The notes: generated by a model not told the origin, from the letters alone. Numbered from the stretch's first letter, positions 9,167 to 16,507 are shown. The stretch is 18,544 bases of DNA from Rhodoferax sp. (GCA_026785765.1 JAJAZK010000434.1:1-18544); one strand, 5' to 3'. A program made the numbers and translations.

Positions 9167-9844
9167 TTATTTCACCAGGGTTGCTGAGTTGATAAGAATG
9201 GGAGTTTTCGGCGCGTCCGATGGAAACGGACCGCCCGCTCCGGTCGGCACGGCCTTGATCTTTTGCACCACTTCCATGCCGCTCACGACTTTGCCAAATA
9301 CCGTGTAACCAAACAGTTGCGGCGCATTCAAAAGGTTGGCGCGCGGCGTGTTCTCGTAGACCCGGCCCTGGAACTCGAACTTCGGCACCGGGTCACCCGG
9401 GGGGATCAGGATCGGGTCCAGGAAGGCATTGTCCTTTACGTTGATGAAAAACTGGGCGGTGGCGGAATTCGGGTCATTCGTGCGCGCCATCGCCAACGTG
9501 CCGACAACGTTGCGTGACCCGCCTTTGGACAGGGCCTCGCGTCCCTCGTGCGCGATCGGTGGACGGGACTTGCGCTCGACGTAACTGGTATCGAAACCGC
9601 CGCCTTGCACCATGAAATTCTCGATGACGCGATGAAACACGGTGCCGTTGTAATGTTTGTCATTCACGTATTGCAGAAAGTTTTCCACCGTCTTGGGCGC
9701 CCTGTCCGGGTACACCTCGACCACAAAGTCACCCGCAGAAGTGCTAAAGCGCACCCTTGGCGCATCCTGAGCCCAGGCCAGGCTGCTGAAACACACAGCG
9801 CTGGCAATGGCGCAGCACAAAAGATAAGGACGGGATGCAGACAC
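9167..9844 (-). CDS. ppiA: Periplasmic peptidyl-prolyl isomerase A (cyclophilin) with signal peptide
   Basis: 225 residues starting with GTG (revcomp of 9842-9844); AAAGGA lies about 7-9 bases upstream on the minus strand, which decides the start. Residues 1-25 are a Sec signal peptide with a hydrophobic core and AWA-Q as the likely cleavage site. The cyclophilin domain has FHRVIENFMVQGGG (from residue 70, Arg72) and MARTNDPNSATAQFFINV (119-136). Compared with ppiB next door it carries a longer loop between FLDP and FGYTVFG (about residues 141-183). Expected role: proline isomerisation of exported proteins in the periplasm. It is the second gene of the operon, 38 bp after the TPR gene. Confidence 0.95.
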   Translation of the reverse strand: MSASRPYLLCCAIASAVCFSSLAWAQDAPRVRFSTSAGDFVVEVYPDRAPKTVENFLQYVNDKHYNGTVFHRVIENFMVQGGGFDTSYVERKSRPPIAHEGREALSKGGSRNVVGTLAMARTNDPNSATAQFFINVKDNAFLDPILIPPGDPVPKFEFQGRVYENTPRANLLNAPQLFGYTVFGKVVSGMEVVQKIKAVPTGAGGPFPSDAPKTPILINSATLVK

Positions 9845-9882
9845 GGTTTTTCCTTTCAGGGCTGGATTGGGTTGCCGCCGCG

Positions 9883-10476
9883 TCAGCGCGACGCCGACGC
9901 GGCCGGGGTTGGTGGCCGGGTGCGGTCGGTCAGCGGCACGCCAGGCCTGGCGGCGGGTGTGGCGCCAACCAGTTGGCGGATCAAAACCAGCTTCGGGCCA
10001 ATGCTGGTATTGCCAGGTTCGAGTCGCAGCGATTCGCTGTACGATTGTGCCGCCATCCTCGCGTACACGTCACCGAGATTTTCATGGGCGGTCGCGTAAC
10101 TGCGGTTGCCGCGTATGGCTGCCTCGAGCGACGCCCGGGCCTTGTCGAGTTGCCCCTGCGCCGCATACAACACCGCTACGTTGTTGTGTGGCTCCGGCAG
10201 CTCCGGATATTCTTCGGTCAGCTTCACATAGATAGCGATGGCTTCAACGGGTTTTCCCATGTCCTGCTGCACCAGACCCTTGAGGAAACGCATCTGCGGA
10301 TCGCGTGGATTTTTGGCCAGGTACTGATCGGCTTTTTGCAGCGCATCCGCCAGTTGTCCGGAACGCATCAGTTGGGTGATTGGGGCGTAATCGTCCGCCA
10401 GCGCCACCGTGGCGAGCAGGGCTGCCGCGATGCAGCCAATGCGCGACCACTGGCGCAAGCCACGGCGTGGGGGCAT
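9883..10476 (-). CDS. Exported TPR-repeat protein
   Basis: 197 residues. The start is supported by GAGGAG about 8 bases upstream of ATG 10474-10476 on the minus strand. The N-terminus has arginines followed by a hydrophobic run (IGCIAAALLATVALA, about 13-27), a probable signal peptide ending near ALA-DD. Residues about 28-165 are tetratricopeptide-like helical pairs (DPQMRFLKGLVQQDMGKPVEAI, and PEPHNNVAVLYAAQGQLDKA, where each copy has the W/L-G-Y-A type spacing). The C-terminus is proline- and alanine-rich. TPR proteins are protein-binding scaffolds; no partner can be named. As first gene of the TPR-ppiA-ppiB-lpxH-mtfA series, its product shares the periplasm with PpiA, so an envelope-folding link is a reasonable inference. 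Confidence 0.85.
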   Translation of the reverse strand: MPPRRGLRQWSRIGCIAAALLATVALADDYAPITQLMRSGQLADALQKADQYLAKNPRDPQMRFLKGLVQQDMGKPVEAIAIYVKLTEEYPELPEPHNNVAVLYAAQGQLDKARASLEAAIRGNRSYATAHENLGDVYARMAAQSYSESLRLEPGNTSIGPKLVLIRQLVGATPAARPGVPLTDRTRPPTPAASASR

Positions 10477-10501
10477 CCTGAAATCTCCTCAACCAAACGC
10501 G

Positions 10502-10531
10502 TTGCAATCCCGGCCAGCGGGGCTTTATACT
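10502..10531 (+). promoter_or_regulatory. Putative sigma-70 promoter for cysS
   Basis: TTGCAA (10502-10507) and TATACT (10526-10531) are separated by 18 bp, a good match to a sigma-70 promoter. Transcription would start near 10538, giving cysS a 5' leader of about 120 bases. The intergenic space is shared with the divergent TPR gene, and on the other strand TATAAA (10529-10524) and TACAAT (10544-10539) are possible -10 elements, so the two promoters probably overlap. Confidence 0.5.
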
Positions 10532-10600
10532 GTGTTTGATTGTAGCCCAGGGGTGTCGTTTGGCCCTCTGGCCCAGTGCCAAACCACCCTCCCGTTACCG

Positions 10601-10663
10601 ATGTCGTTTGAGGCCACCCCTTGCCATCTCTGCATTGCGGGCGCGGCCTTTAGTCCCCCATGA
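10601..10663 (+). promoter_or_regulatory. Candidate leader ORF overlapping the cysS start (ATGA)
   Basis: A 20-codon ORF starts at ATG 10601 (MSFEATPCHLC...) and its TGA stop (10661-10663) overlaps the cysS ATG (10660-10662) as ATGA. It contains two TGC cysteine codons, at codons 8 and 11. cysS has no visible ribosome site of its own, so ribosomes ending this ORF could restart on cysS. The same frame is open further upstream, through GTG in the leader. The leader ORF also lacks a clear ribosome site, so whether it is translated is unknown. Confidence 0.35.
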
Positions 10664-12048
10664 ACCTTCGCGTCTACAACACGCTGACGCGTGTGACAGA
10701 ACCCTTTGTGCCACTGCAGGATGGCCACGTGCGCATGTATGTATGTGGCATGACGATCTATGACTTGTGCCACATCGGCCATGCGCGCATGATGCTGGCC
10801 TTTGACGTGATCCAGCGCTGGCTCAAGGCGCTGGGATATCGTGTGACCTATGTGCGCAACATCACGGACATCGACGACAAGATCATTCGCCGTGCGGTCG
10901 AACGCGGGATCTCCATTCGAGCCCTGACCGACGAGATGATTGCCGCCATGCGCCGCGATATTGGCGCACTCGGCATTGAGACCCCGAGCCTGGAGCCGCG
11001 CGCCACCGAATACGTGCCGCAAATGCTCGACCTGATCGGTCGCCTGCAAAAAAAGGGGCTCGCCTACCAGGGCAGTGAAGGCGACGTGAACTTTGCGGTG
11101 CGCAAGTTTCCCGGCTACGGCAAATTGTCCGGCAAGTCGCTGGATGAGTTGCGCGCCGGTGAACGGGTGGCGGTGCTGGTGGGCAAGGACGACCCGCTGG
11201 ACTTCGTGATGTGGAAGTCTGCCAAGGCTGGTGAGCCGGCGGACGCCAAATGGGACAGCGTGTATGGCCCCGGGCGCCCTGGCTGGCATATCGAATGTTC
11301 TGCCATGTGTGCGCAGACCTTGGGCGAGACCTTTGATATCCATGGTGGCGGCGCGGACCTGCAGTTCCCGCACCACGAAAACGAGATCGCGCAAAGCGAA
11401 GGCGCCACTGGCAAACCCCTGGCAAGGTTCTGGTTGCACAACGGGTTCCTGCGGCTGGACAACGAAAAAATGTCCAAGAGCCTGGGCAATTTTTTCACCA
11501 TCCGTGAGGTGTTGGCCCATTACGACGCGGAGACGGTTCGCTTCTTTCTGTTGCGTGCGCATTACCGCAGCGCGCTGAACTACAGTGACCTCAACCTGGA
11601 CGACGCGCGCTCGGGATTGCGCCGTCTGTATACCGCCTTGCAGCTAGTGCCACCGGCCGATGTTGCCCTTGACTGGAGTACGCCGTTTGCCCAGCGCTTT
11701 CGCGCTGCCATGAACGACGACTTTGGCACGCCGGAGGCGGTGGCCGTGTTGTTTGCGCTGGCCAACGAAGTCAACAAGACGCGCTCTGCGGAGCTGTCGG
11801 GTCTGCTGAAGGCGCTTGGCGCTACCTTGGGACTCCTGCAAGGTGACGCGGCGGCCTTCTTGCGCGGACAACGCAACGACGCCACGCAACCCGATGATGC
11901 TGCCATCGATGCTTTGGTGCAGGCGCGTTCGGCCGCCAAGGCGGCGCGGGATTTTGCCGAGGCCGACCGGATCCGTAAGGTGCTCGCTGACAGCGGTATT
12001 GTTCTGAAGGACTCGGCCGCTGGCAGCGTCTGGGAGCGTGGGCCCTGA
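10660..12048 (+). CDS. cysS: Cysteinyl-tRNA synthetase
   Basis: 462 residues, the same length as E. coli CysRS (461). This class I synthetase charges tRNA-Cys with cysteine in the cytoplasm. The HIGH motif is at 38-41 (CHIGHARMM) and KMSKS at 270-274 (NEKMSKSLGN). The zinc site that selects cysteine is C29 (YVCGMT), C213 (IECSAMC), H238 and E242 (FPHHENEIAQSE). The DALR-like helical region and a C-terminal FAEADRIRKVLADSGI end the protein as usual. No Shine-Dalgarno sequence is visible before ATG 10660 (C-rich TTTAGTCCCCC), which fits coupling to the leader ORF. The stop is 1 bp before the glycosylase ATG, so the two are co-transcribed. Confidence 0.97.
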   Translation: MNLRVYNTLTRVTEPFVPLQDGHVRMYVCGMTIYDLCHIGHARMMLAFDVIQRWLKALGYRVTYVRNITDIDDKIIRRAVERGISIRALTDEMIAAMRRDIGALGIETPSLEPRATEYVPQMLDLIGRLQKKGLAYQGSEGDVNFAVRKFPGYGKLSGKSLDELRAGERVAVLVGKDDPLDFVMWKSAKAGEPADAKWDSVYGPGRPGWHIECSAMCAQTLGETFDIHGGGADLQFPHHENEIAQSEGATGKPLARFWLHNGFLRLDNEKMSKSLGNFFTIREVLAHYDAETVRFFLLRAHYRSALNYSDLNLDDARSGLRRLYTALQLVPPADVALDWSTPFAQRFRAAMNDDFGTPEAVAVLFALANEVNKTRSAELSGLLKALGATLGLLQGDAAAFLRGQRNDATQPDDAAIDALVQARSAAKAARDFAEADRIRKVLADSGIVLKDSAAGSVWERGP

Positions 12049-12049
12049 C

Positions 12050-12700
12050 ATGGCAGTTTCCAAAAGCGCAGTGACTGCCGTAGCCAAGCCCGGCTACTGG
12101 GACGAGGCGTGCAAGCAATTGATGCGCAAGGACCGCGTGATGAAGCGTCTGATCCCGCAGTCCGATGGCGCTTTTTTGCAAACCCGTGGCGATGCATTCA
12201 CGACCCTGGCGCGCAGCATCGTGGGCCAGCAGATATCGGTGAAGGCGGCGCAAACCGTGTGGGACCGTTTTGCCAAGTTGCCGCGCAGGATGGCACCCGG
12301 CAACGTGCTCAAGCTCAAGGTGGACGACATGCGCGCGGCCGGGTTGTCGGCACGCAAGGTGGAATACCTGGTGGATTTGTCGCTGAATTTTGACGACGGA
12401 TCAATCCGGGAGGGCGCTTGGGAGGCGATGGAGGACGAGGCCATCATCGCCGAACTGGTAGCGATCCGAGGCATTGGTCGCTGGACCGCCGAGATGTTTC
12501 TGATTTTCCACCTGATGCGACCCAACGTGTTGCCGCTGGACGACGTGGGGCTGATCAACGGCATCAGCCGGAACTATTTTTCAGGTGATTCGGTCAGCCG
12601 CAGCGACGCACGCGAGGTGGCCGGTGCCTGGACGCCGTTTTGTAGTGTGGCTACTTGGTATATTTGGCGCTCGCTGGACCCGATGCCAGTCGAGTATTGA
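12050..12700 (+). CDS. AlkA-type DNA-3-methyladenine glycosylase (HhH-GPD)
   Basis: 216 residues from ATG 12050. GGGAG at 12032-12036 serves this start better than GTG 12038, which would be only one base away from it. The protein is a short helix-hairpin-helix glycosylase: QTRGDAFTTLARSIVGQQIS (44-63), the hairpin VAIRGIGRWTAEMF (137-150) and LPLDDVGLI (161-169), where D165 matches the catalytic aspartate of AlkA. There is no 4-cysteine iron-sulfur loop as in Nth or MutY. It lacks the extra N-terminal domain of E. coli AlkA, as in many DNA-3-methyladenine glycosylase 2 family members. Role: removes alkylated bases such as 3-methyladenine in base excision repair. It lies between cysS and accA, 36 bp before the latter. 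Confidence 0.88.
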   Translation: MAVSKSAVTAVAKPGYWDEACKQLMRKDRVMKRLIPQSDGAFLQTRGDAFTTLARSIVGQQISVKAAQTVWDRFAKLPRRMAPGNVLKLKVDDMRAAGLSARKVEYLVDLSLNFDDGSIREGAWEAMEDEAIIAELVAIRGIGRWTAEMFLIFHLMRPNVLPLDDVGLINGISRNYFSGDSVSRSDAREVAGAWTPFCSVATWYIWRSLDPMPVEY

Positions 12701-12736
12701 GGCGCCCTCGCAGGAGCCGCTAACTGGAACAACGCC

Positions 12737-13738
12737 ATGGCCAAGAAGGTTTTCCTGGATTTCGAACAACCGATTGCCGAGCTGGAGTCCAGAATCGACG
12801 AACTGCGCTACGTGCAGAACGAGTCGGCGGTGGACATATCGGCCGAGATCGATCAACTCGGCAAGAAGAGCCTGCAACTCACCAAGGATATTTACGGCAA
12901 CCTGACGCCGTGGCAGATTACCAAGATTGCGCGGCACGCGGAGCGGCCTTATACGATGGACTATGTCAACGAGATGTTCACGCATTTCGTCGAGATGCAT
13001 GGCGACCGGCACTATGCCGATGACATGAGCATTGTGGGTGGCCTGGCACGTTTTAATGGAACGCCCTGCATGGTGGTCGGGCAACAGAAGGGGCGCGACA
13101 CCAAGGAGCGCGCCATGCGCAATTTCGGCATGTGCAAGCCCGAGGGTTACCGCAAGGCCCTGCGGCTGATGAAGAGCGCCGAGAAGTTCAAGCTGCCGGT
13201 ATTCACATTCGTCGACACGCCGGGTGCCTACCCGGGCATCGACGCGGAGGAACGCGGCCAGTCTGAGGCCATCGGCCGCAACATCTTCGAGATGGCGCAG
13301 CTTGAGGTGCCCATCATCACCACCATCATCGGCGAAGGCGGTTCCGGCGGCGCGTTGGCGATTTCGGTGGGTGACCTGGTTTTGATGCTGCAGTATTCAA
13401 TTTATTCGGTGATCAGCCCGGAAGGTTGTGCGTCCATTCTTTGGAAAACCTCCGACAAGGCTAAGGACGCGGCCGATGCGCTGGGCATAACCGCATTGCG
13501 TCTGAAGGCACTGGGCCTGGTGGACAAGAACGTCAATGAGCCGGTGGGCGGCGCGCACCGCGACCACAAGCAGATGGCGTCGTTCCTCAAACGTGCGCTG
13601 AGCGACGCCTACCGCCAGGTCAGCGACCTCAAGCCGCGCGAACTGGTCGACCGTCGTTACGAACGGCTGCAGAGTTATGGCCGCTTTACCGATACCAAAG
13701 CCGATACCAAAGCCGATGCCAAGGCCCCCTCCAAATAA
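12737..13738 (+). CDS. accA: Acetyl-CoA carboxylase carboxyltransferase subunit alpha
   Basis: 333 residues; E. coli AccA has 319. The N-terminal helical part (FLDFEQPIAELESRIDELR) and the crotonase-like core are typical: FVDTPGAYPGIDAEERGQ, and the oxyanion-hole loops GEGGSGGALAI and SPEGCASILWK. With AccD it moves the carboxyl group from biotin-carrier protein to acetyl-CoA, the first step of fatty acid synthesis. The tail after SYGRFTDTKA is lengthened by a 12-bp repeat (see the repeat at 13691). The end overlaps the tilS start. AGGAG at 12712-12716 is rather far from the ATG, so the ribosome site is weak. Confidence 0.97.
   Translation: MAKKVFLDFEQPIAELESRIDELRYVQNESAVDISAEIDQLGKKSLQLTKDIYGNLTPWQITKIARHAERPYTMDYVNEMFTHFVEMHGDRHYADDMSIVGGLARFNGTPCMVVGQQKGRDTKERAMRNFGMCKPEGYRKALRLMKSAEKFKLPVFTFVDTPGAYPGIDAEERGQSEAIGRNIFEMAQLEVPIITTIIGEGGSGGALAISVGDLVLMLQYSIYSVISPEGCASILWKTSDKAKDAADALGITALRLKALGLVDKNVNEPVGGAHRDHKQMASFLKRALSDAYRQVSDLKPRELVDRRYERLQSYGRFTDTKADTKADAKAPSK
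13691..13726 (+). repeat. Three tandem 12-bp repeats at the accA/tilS junction
   Basis: GATACCAAAGCC occurs at 13691-13702 and 13703-13714, then the variant GATGCCAAGGCC at 13715-13726. In the accA frame it encodes DTKA-DTKA-DAKA near the C-terminus. In the +1 frame, open from ATG 13677, it reads as Pro/Lys/Ile repeats. One in-frame tilS ATG (13716) is created by the variant third copy. As 12 is a multiple of 3, copy-number change would keep accA in frame. Confidence 0.85.
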
Positions 13739-14729
13739 TGCGGGCGATGCGCTGACCCGGGCCCTGGCCTCGTTTACTCCGGATTTGCCGCTTGCTGTGG
13801 CGTACAGCGGTGGCGCCGATTCCACCGCCTTGTTGCTGGCCTGCGTGCGCAAGTGGCCGGCCCAAGTGGCAGCCATCCATGTGCACCACGGACTGCAGGC
13901 GGCGGCAGATGGTTTTGCGCTGCATTGCACCAGCACCTGCAACGAATTGCAGGTGCCACTGGCGGTGATGCATGTGGTTGCCCATAAAAGCAAAGGCCAA
14001 AGCCCCGAGGACGCCGCACGCAAGGCCCGTTATGGCGCGCTGGCGTCTGCCGTGGCCCAGCCGATTGGCGCTTTGCGCTGCCGCAGCATTGCACTGGCGC
14101 AACATGCCGACGACCAGGTCGAGACCATGTTGCTGGCGTTGAGCCGTGGTGCCGGCCTGCCCGGGCTTGCGGCCATGCGTGCGCGTTGGGATCACGCTGG
14201 CGTCGTTTACTGGCGGCCCTTGCTGTTGCTGTCTGCGATTGAGTTGCGCAGTTGGCTGGCGCAGCAGGGCGCGCGATTTGTGGACGACCCCAGCAATAGC
14301 GAGGCGGAATTTACGCGCAACCGCATCCGCGCCACGGTGTTGCCAGCGCTGGATCGAACGTTCGCCAATGTGCGCGACACCTTTGCCCGCAGTGCCGCCC
14401 ATGCCGCGCAGGCGCAGCGCGTGCTGGACGAGGTGGCGCAACAGGATCTGCTGCAGGTGCAGTCGCAACCAGTGGACGGTTCACTGCGCATCCACAACCT
14501 GCGCGGTTTGTCGCGCGACCGCCAGGCCAATCTGCTGCGTTACTGGTTGCGCACGGTGCACGGCGCCACGGCGAGTGCGGCCCAGCTCGACGAGCTGCTA
14601 AAGCAACTGGCAGCCTGCAGCACCCGCGGCCACCACATCGAGATCCGGGCTGCGCAGGGCGTTGTGCAGCGTCGGGCCGGAGCACTGGCTTGGTACAATC
14701 GCACCGGCTTTCAGGCGCTGCGGGTCTGA
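13716..14729 (+). CDS. tilS: tRNA(Ile)-lysidine synthetase
   Basis: 337 residues from ATG 13716; ATG 13677 would add 13 Pro/Lys-rich residues encoded over the accA repeat and overlap accA by 62 bp. The ATP-pyrophosphatase loop YSGGADST (30-37) is present, with VHHGL and AQHADDQVETMLLALSRGAG following, all standard for TilS. It converts C34 of tRNA-Ile(CAU) to lysidine so that AUA is read as isoleucine, an essential function. It is shorter than E. coli TilS (432) and lacks most of the C-terminal domain, as in other Burkholderiales. The overlap with accA is 23 bp. No ribosome site is obvious, suggesting translational coupling. Confidence 0.92.
   Translation: MPRPPPNNAGDALTRALASFTPDLPLAVAYSGGADSTALLLACVRKWPAQVAAIHVHHGLQAAADGFALHCTSTCNELQVPLAVMHVVAHKSKGQSPEDAARKARYGALASAVAQPIGALRCRSIALAQHADDQVETMLLALSRGAGLPGLAAMRARWDHAGVVYWRPLLLLSAIELRSWLAQQGARFVDDPSNSEAEFTRNRIRATVLPALDRTFANVRDTFARSAAHAAQAQRVLDEVAQQDLLQVQSQPVDGSLRIHNLRGLSRDRQANLLRYWLRTVHGATASAAQLDELLKQLAACSTRGHHIEIRAAQGVVQRRAGALAWYNRTGFQALRV
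14691..14699 (+). promoter_or_regulatory. Putative extended -10 promoter for lysC inside the tilS 3' end
   Basis: TGGTACAAT fits a TGn-TACAAT extended -10 element and lies 115 bp before the lysC ATG; no good -35 hexamer is seen. The bases also encode the Trp-Tyr-Asn of the TilS C-terminus, so coding constraint is an alternative explanation. The leader from 14700 to 14813 shows only a weak GGCGC/GCGCC hairpin (about 14760-14776) and no recognised riboswitch. Confidence 0.35.
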
Positions 14730-14813
14730 AAGAATGGCCTCCTGCGACACCCCTGGGCAGGCGCCACAGAAGCGCCACGCGGCGCAACCCAGTCCGACTT
14801 TTCCACCCATCCA

Positions 14814-16094
14814 ATGGCATTGATTGTTCACAAATACGGCGGTACGTCGATGGGCTCGACCGAGCGCATTCGCAACGTCGCCAAACGCGTAGCCAAGTGG
14901 GCGCGCGCCGGCCACCAGTTGGTAGTGGTGCCCAGCGCCATGGGTGGCGAGACCAATCGGCTGCTGGCGCTGGCACAGGAGCTGGCACCGGCCAAGCCGT
15001 CCGCAGACTACAGCCGCGAGCTGGACATGTTGGCGGCCACCGGCGAACAGGTATCGTCCGCCTTGCTCGCAATTGCGCTGCAGGCCGAAGGCATCGAGTC
15101 GGTCAGTTACGCTGGCTGGCAGGTACCGATCCGCACCAACAGCGCGTATACCAAGGCGCGCATCGAATCCATCGACGACAAGAAGGTGCGCGCCGACTTG
15201 GCCCTGGGCCGGGTCGTGATCGTCACCGGTTTTCAGGGCATGGACGAAGCTGGCAACATCACCACCCTGGGGCGTGGCGGCAGCGACACCTCGGCGGTCG
15301 CGGTGGCGGCGGCCATGAAGGCAAAGGAGTGCCTGATTTACACCGACGTCGATGGTGTCTACACCACCGATCCGCGGGTGGTGGCCGAGGCGCGCCGGCT
15401 CAAGACGGTGAGTTTCGAGGAGATGCTGGAGATGGCCTCCATGGGCTCCAAGGTGCTGCAGATCCGCTCGGTCGAATTTGCCGGCAAATACAAGGTGCCG
15501 CTGCGCGTGTTGTCGAGTTTCACGCCCTGGGACATCGCAATCGAAGAAGAAGCCAAGTCCGGCACATTGATCACTTTTGAGGAAGACGAACAAATGGAAC
15601 AAGCCATCGTGTCGGGCATCGCCTTCAACCGCGACGAGGCAAAGATATCGGTCATGGGCGTGCCCGACAAACCTGGCATTGCCTACCAGATTCTCGGCCC
15701 GATCGCCGACGCCAACATCGATGTGGACGTGATCATCCAGAACCTTAGCAAGGATGGCAAGACCGACTTCAGCTTCACCGTGAACCGGGGCGACTATGCG
15801 CGCGCCATCGACCTGCTGCGCAGCAAGATCGCCGCCGGGTTGGGGGCGCAGGACGTAGTGGGCGACACCAAGATCTGCAAGGTGTCCATCGTCGGCATCG
15901 GCATGCGCAGCCACGTGGGCGTGGCCAGCCGCATGTTCCGCGTGCTGAGCGAGGAGGGCATCAACATCCAGATGATCTCGACCAGTGAAATCAAGACTTC
16001 GGTCGTGATCGACGAAAAATACATGGAGCTCGCGGTACGCGCCCTGCACAAGGCCTTCGACCTGGACCAGATGCCAGCGGACAGTGCCCGGTAG
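14814..16094 (+). CDS. lysC: Aspartate kinase
   Basis: 426 residues. Aspartokinase phosphorylates aspartate, the first step to lysine, diaminopimelate, threonine and methionine. KYGGTSMGS (7-15) is the nucleotide-binding signature, with VPSAMGGETNRLL and GFQGMDEAGNITTLGRGGSD typical of the kinase domain. From about residue 261 two ACT modules follow (ISVMGVPDKPGIAYQILGPI and VSIVGIGMRSHVGVASRMF), which give feedback control by lysine and threonine in this class. There is no fused homoserine dehydrogenase. ATG 14814 has no strong ribosome site. A second in-frame start inside the gene is described separately. The stop is 24 bp before tRNA-Ser. Confidence 0.97.
   Translation: MALIVHKYGGTSMGSTERIRNVAKRVAKWARAGHQLVVVPSAMGGETNRLLALAQELAPAKPSADYSRELDMLAATGEQVSSALLAIALQAEGIESVSYAGWQVPIRTNSAYTKARIESIDDKKVRADLALGRVVIVTGFQGMDEAGNITTLGRGGSDTSAVAVAAAMKAKECLIYTDVDGVYTTDPRVVAEARRLKTVSFEEMLEMASMGSKVLQIRSVEFAGKYKVPLRVLSSFTPWDIAIEEEAKSGTLITFEEDEQMEQAIVSGIAFNRDEAKISVMGVPDKPGIAYQILGPIADANIDVDVIIQNLSKDGKTDFSFTVNRGDYARAIDLLRSKIAAGLGAQDVVGDTKICKVSIVGIGMRSHVGVASRMFRVLSEEGINIQMISTSEIKTSVVIDEKYMELAVRALHKAFDLDQMPADSAR
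15594..16094 (+). CDS. Possible separate LysC beta (regulatory) subunit from an internal start
   Basis: ATG 15594 is codon 261 of lysC, in frame, and is preceded by GAGGAAG (15579-15585) at 8-base spacing, a far better ribosome site than the one before full-length lysC. The product would be 166 residues, MEQAIVSGIAFNRDEAKISV..., consisting of just the two ACT modules. In Corynebacterium and Bacillus, lysC genes of this class make an alpha2-beta2 enzyme whose beta subunit begins at the equivalent methionine. That this happens here is inference from the sequence and the family. Confidence 0.45.
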   Translation: MEQAIVSGIAFNRDEAKISVMGVPDKPGIAYQILGPIADANIDVDVIIQNLSKDGKTDFSFTVNRGDYARAIDLLRSKIAAGLGAQDVVGDTKICKVSIVGIGMRSHVGVASRMFRVLSEEGINIQMISTSEIKTSVVIDEKYMELAVRALHKAFDLDQMPADSAR

Positions 16095-16097
16095 TCA

Positions 16098-16106
16098 TGA
16101 CATAAT
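16098..16106 (+). promoter_or_regulatory. Putative extended -10 promoter for tRNA-Ser
   Basis: TGACATAAT matches TGn-CATAAT and lies 12 bases before the mature tRNA 5' end, just after the lysC stop; transcription would start near 16113. No clear -35 box is visible. Read-through from lysC is an alternative source of the tRNA. Confidence 0.35.
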
Positions 16107-16118
16107 CAGCGCGAGTCA

Positions 16119-16211
16119 GGAAACGTGACCGAGCGGCCGAAGGTGCTCCCCTGCTAAGGGAGTATGGGGTGTAGAGCCTCATCGAGGGTTCGAATCCCTC
16201 CGTTTCCGCCA
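16119..16211 (+). tRNA. tRNA-Ser (anticodon GCT)
   Basis: 93 bases with encoded CCA. The acceptor arm GGAAACG (16119-16125) pairs with CGTTTCC (16201-16207), followed by G and CCA (16209-16211). The anticodon stem CTCCC/GGGAG encloses loop CTGCTAA with anticodon GCT at 16153-16155, reading AGC and AGU. The long variable arm TGGGG...CCTCA is the class II mark of serine tRNA. The T-arm GAGGG TTCGAAT CCCTC is perfect. Serine tRNA 3' ends are frequent insertion sites for islands, and the DNA beyond this one looks accessory. Confidence 0.97.
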
Positions 16212-16245
16212 GATATGGGTTTTGTGTAGTCCAACAAAGACCCCC

Positions 16246-16288
16246 AAAAAACCCCTGCAAGCCCATTGTTTGCGGGGTTTTTTGTTTT
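16246..16288 (+). terminator. Intrinsic terminator after tRNA-Ser
   Basis: The left arm AAAAAACCCC-T-GCAA (16246-16260) pairs with TTGC-GGGGTTTTTT (16270-16283), with one bulged T and a short loop, and the T-rich run TTTTTTGTTTTCT follows. Because both arms end in A and T runs it could also act on the opposite strand. It isolates lysC/tRNA transcription from the accessory genes downstream. Confidence 0.85.
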
Positions 16289-16318
16289 CTACGGTCCAAC
16301 ACGTGGTATTGCAAGCCG

Positions 16319-16507
16319 ATGTCAATTGGGGGTATGTTCGGGGCGGTGAAGCGGATTTGCCAGTACGGGCCGAACTGTGATCGGGATCGCCGGGACTTGC
16401 GCGCGGCGCTCGCTATCCTCGCTGAGCGTGGACGCGCGCGGATGGAGAAAGATGGGCGCCGGCGGGTCGTGGCAATCAATCCGGCGCTGCTCGCTGATCA
16501 GCAGTGA
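16319..16507 (+). pseudogene. Short ORF, possible C-terminal remnant of a lost island protein
   Basis: 62 codons from ATG 16319; the frame is open upstream into the terminator and no ribosome site precedes the ATG. The text RDLRAALAILAERGRARMEK and the ending VVAINPALL resemble, to my recognition, the extreme C-terminus of large DUF3987-type replication/helicase-like proteins found on tRNA-associated islands. Only a tail is present, with no N-terminal domain. This placement is weak; it may also be a small orphan protein. A further GVATLATIARA-like coding remnant in another frame follows at 16537-16569. Confidence 0.35.

Noticed and set aside
10525..11562. 345-residue minus-strand ORF opposite cysS
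   Set aside because: Antisense to a clear cysS; no family resemblance and it would block the divergent promoter region.
14730..14813. Lysine riboswitch in the lysC leader
   Set aside because: The space is only 84 bp (114 from the putative -10) and shows a weak 5-bp hairpin only, too little for the five-helix lysine riboswitch.
14598..16049. 483-residue minus-strand ORF
   Set aside because: Antisense shadow of lysC, which has clear kinase and ACT motifs on the plus strand.
15991..16479. 162-residue minus-strand ORF across tRNA-Ser containing GFEPSMRLYTPYSLSRGAPS
   Set aside because: This string is the well-known false translation of the reverse strand of a serine tRNA; the ORF crosses lysC, the tRNA and the terminator.
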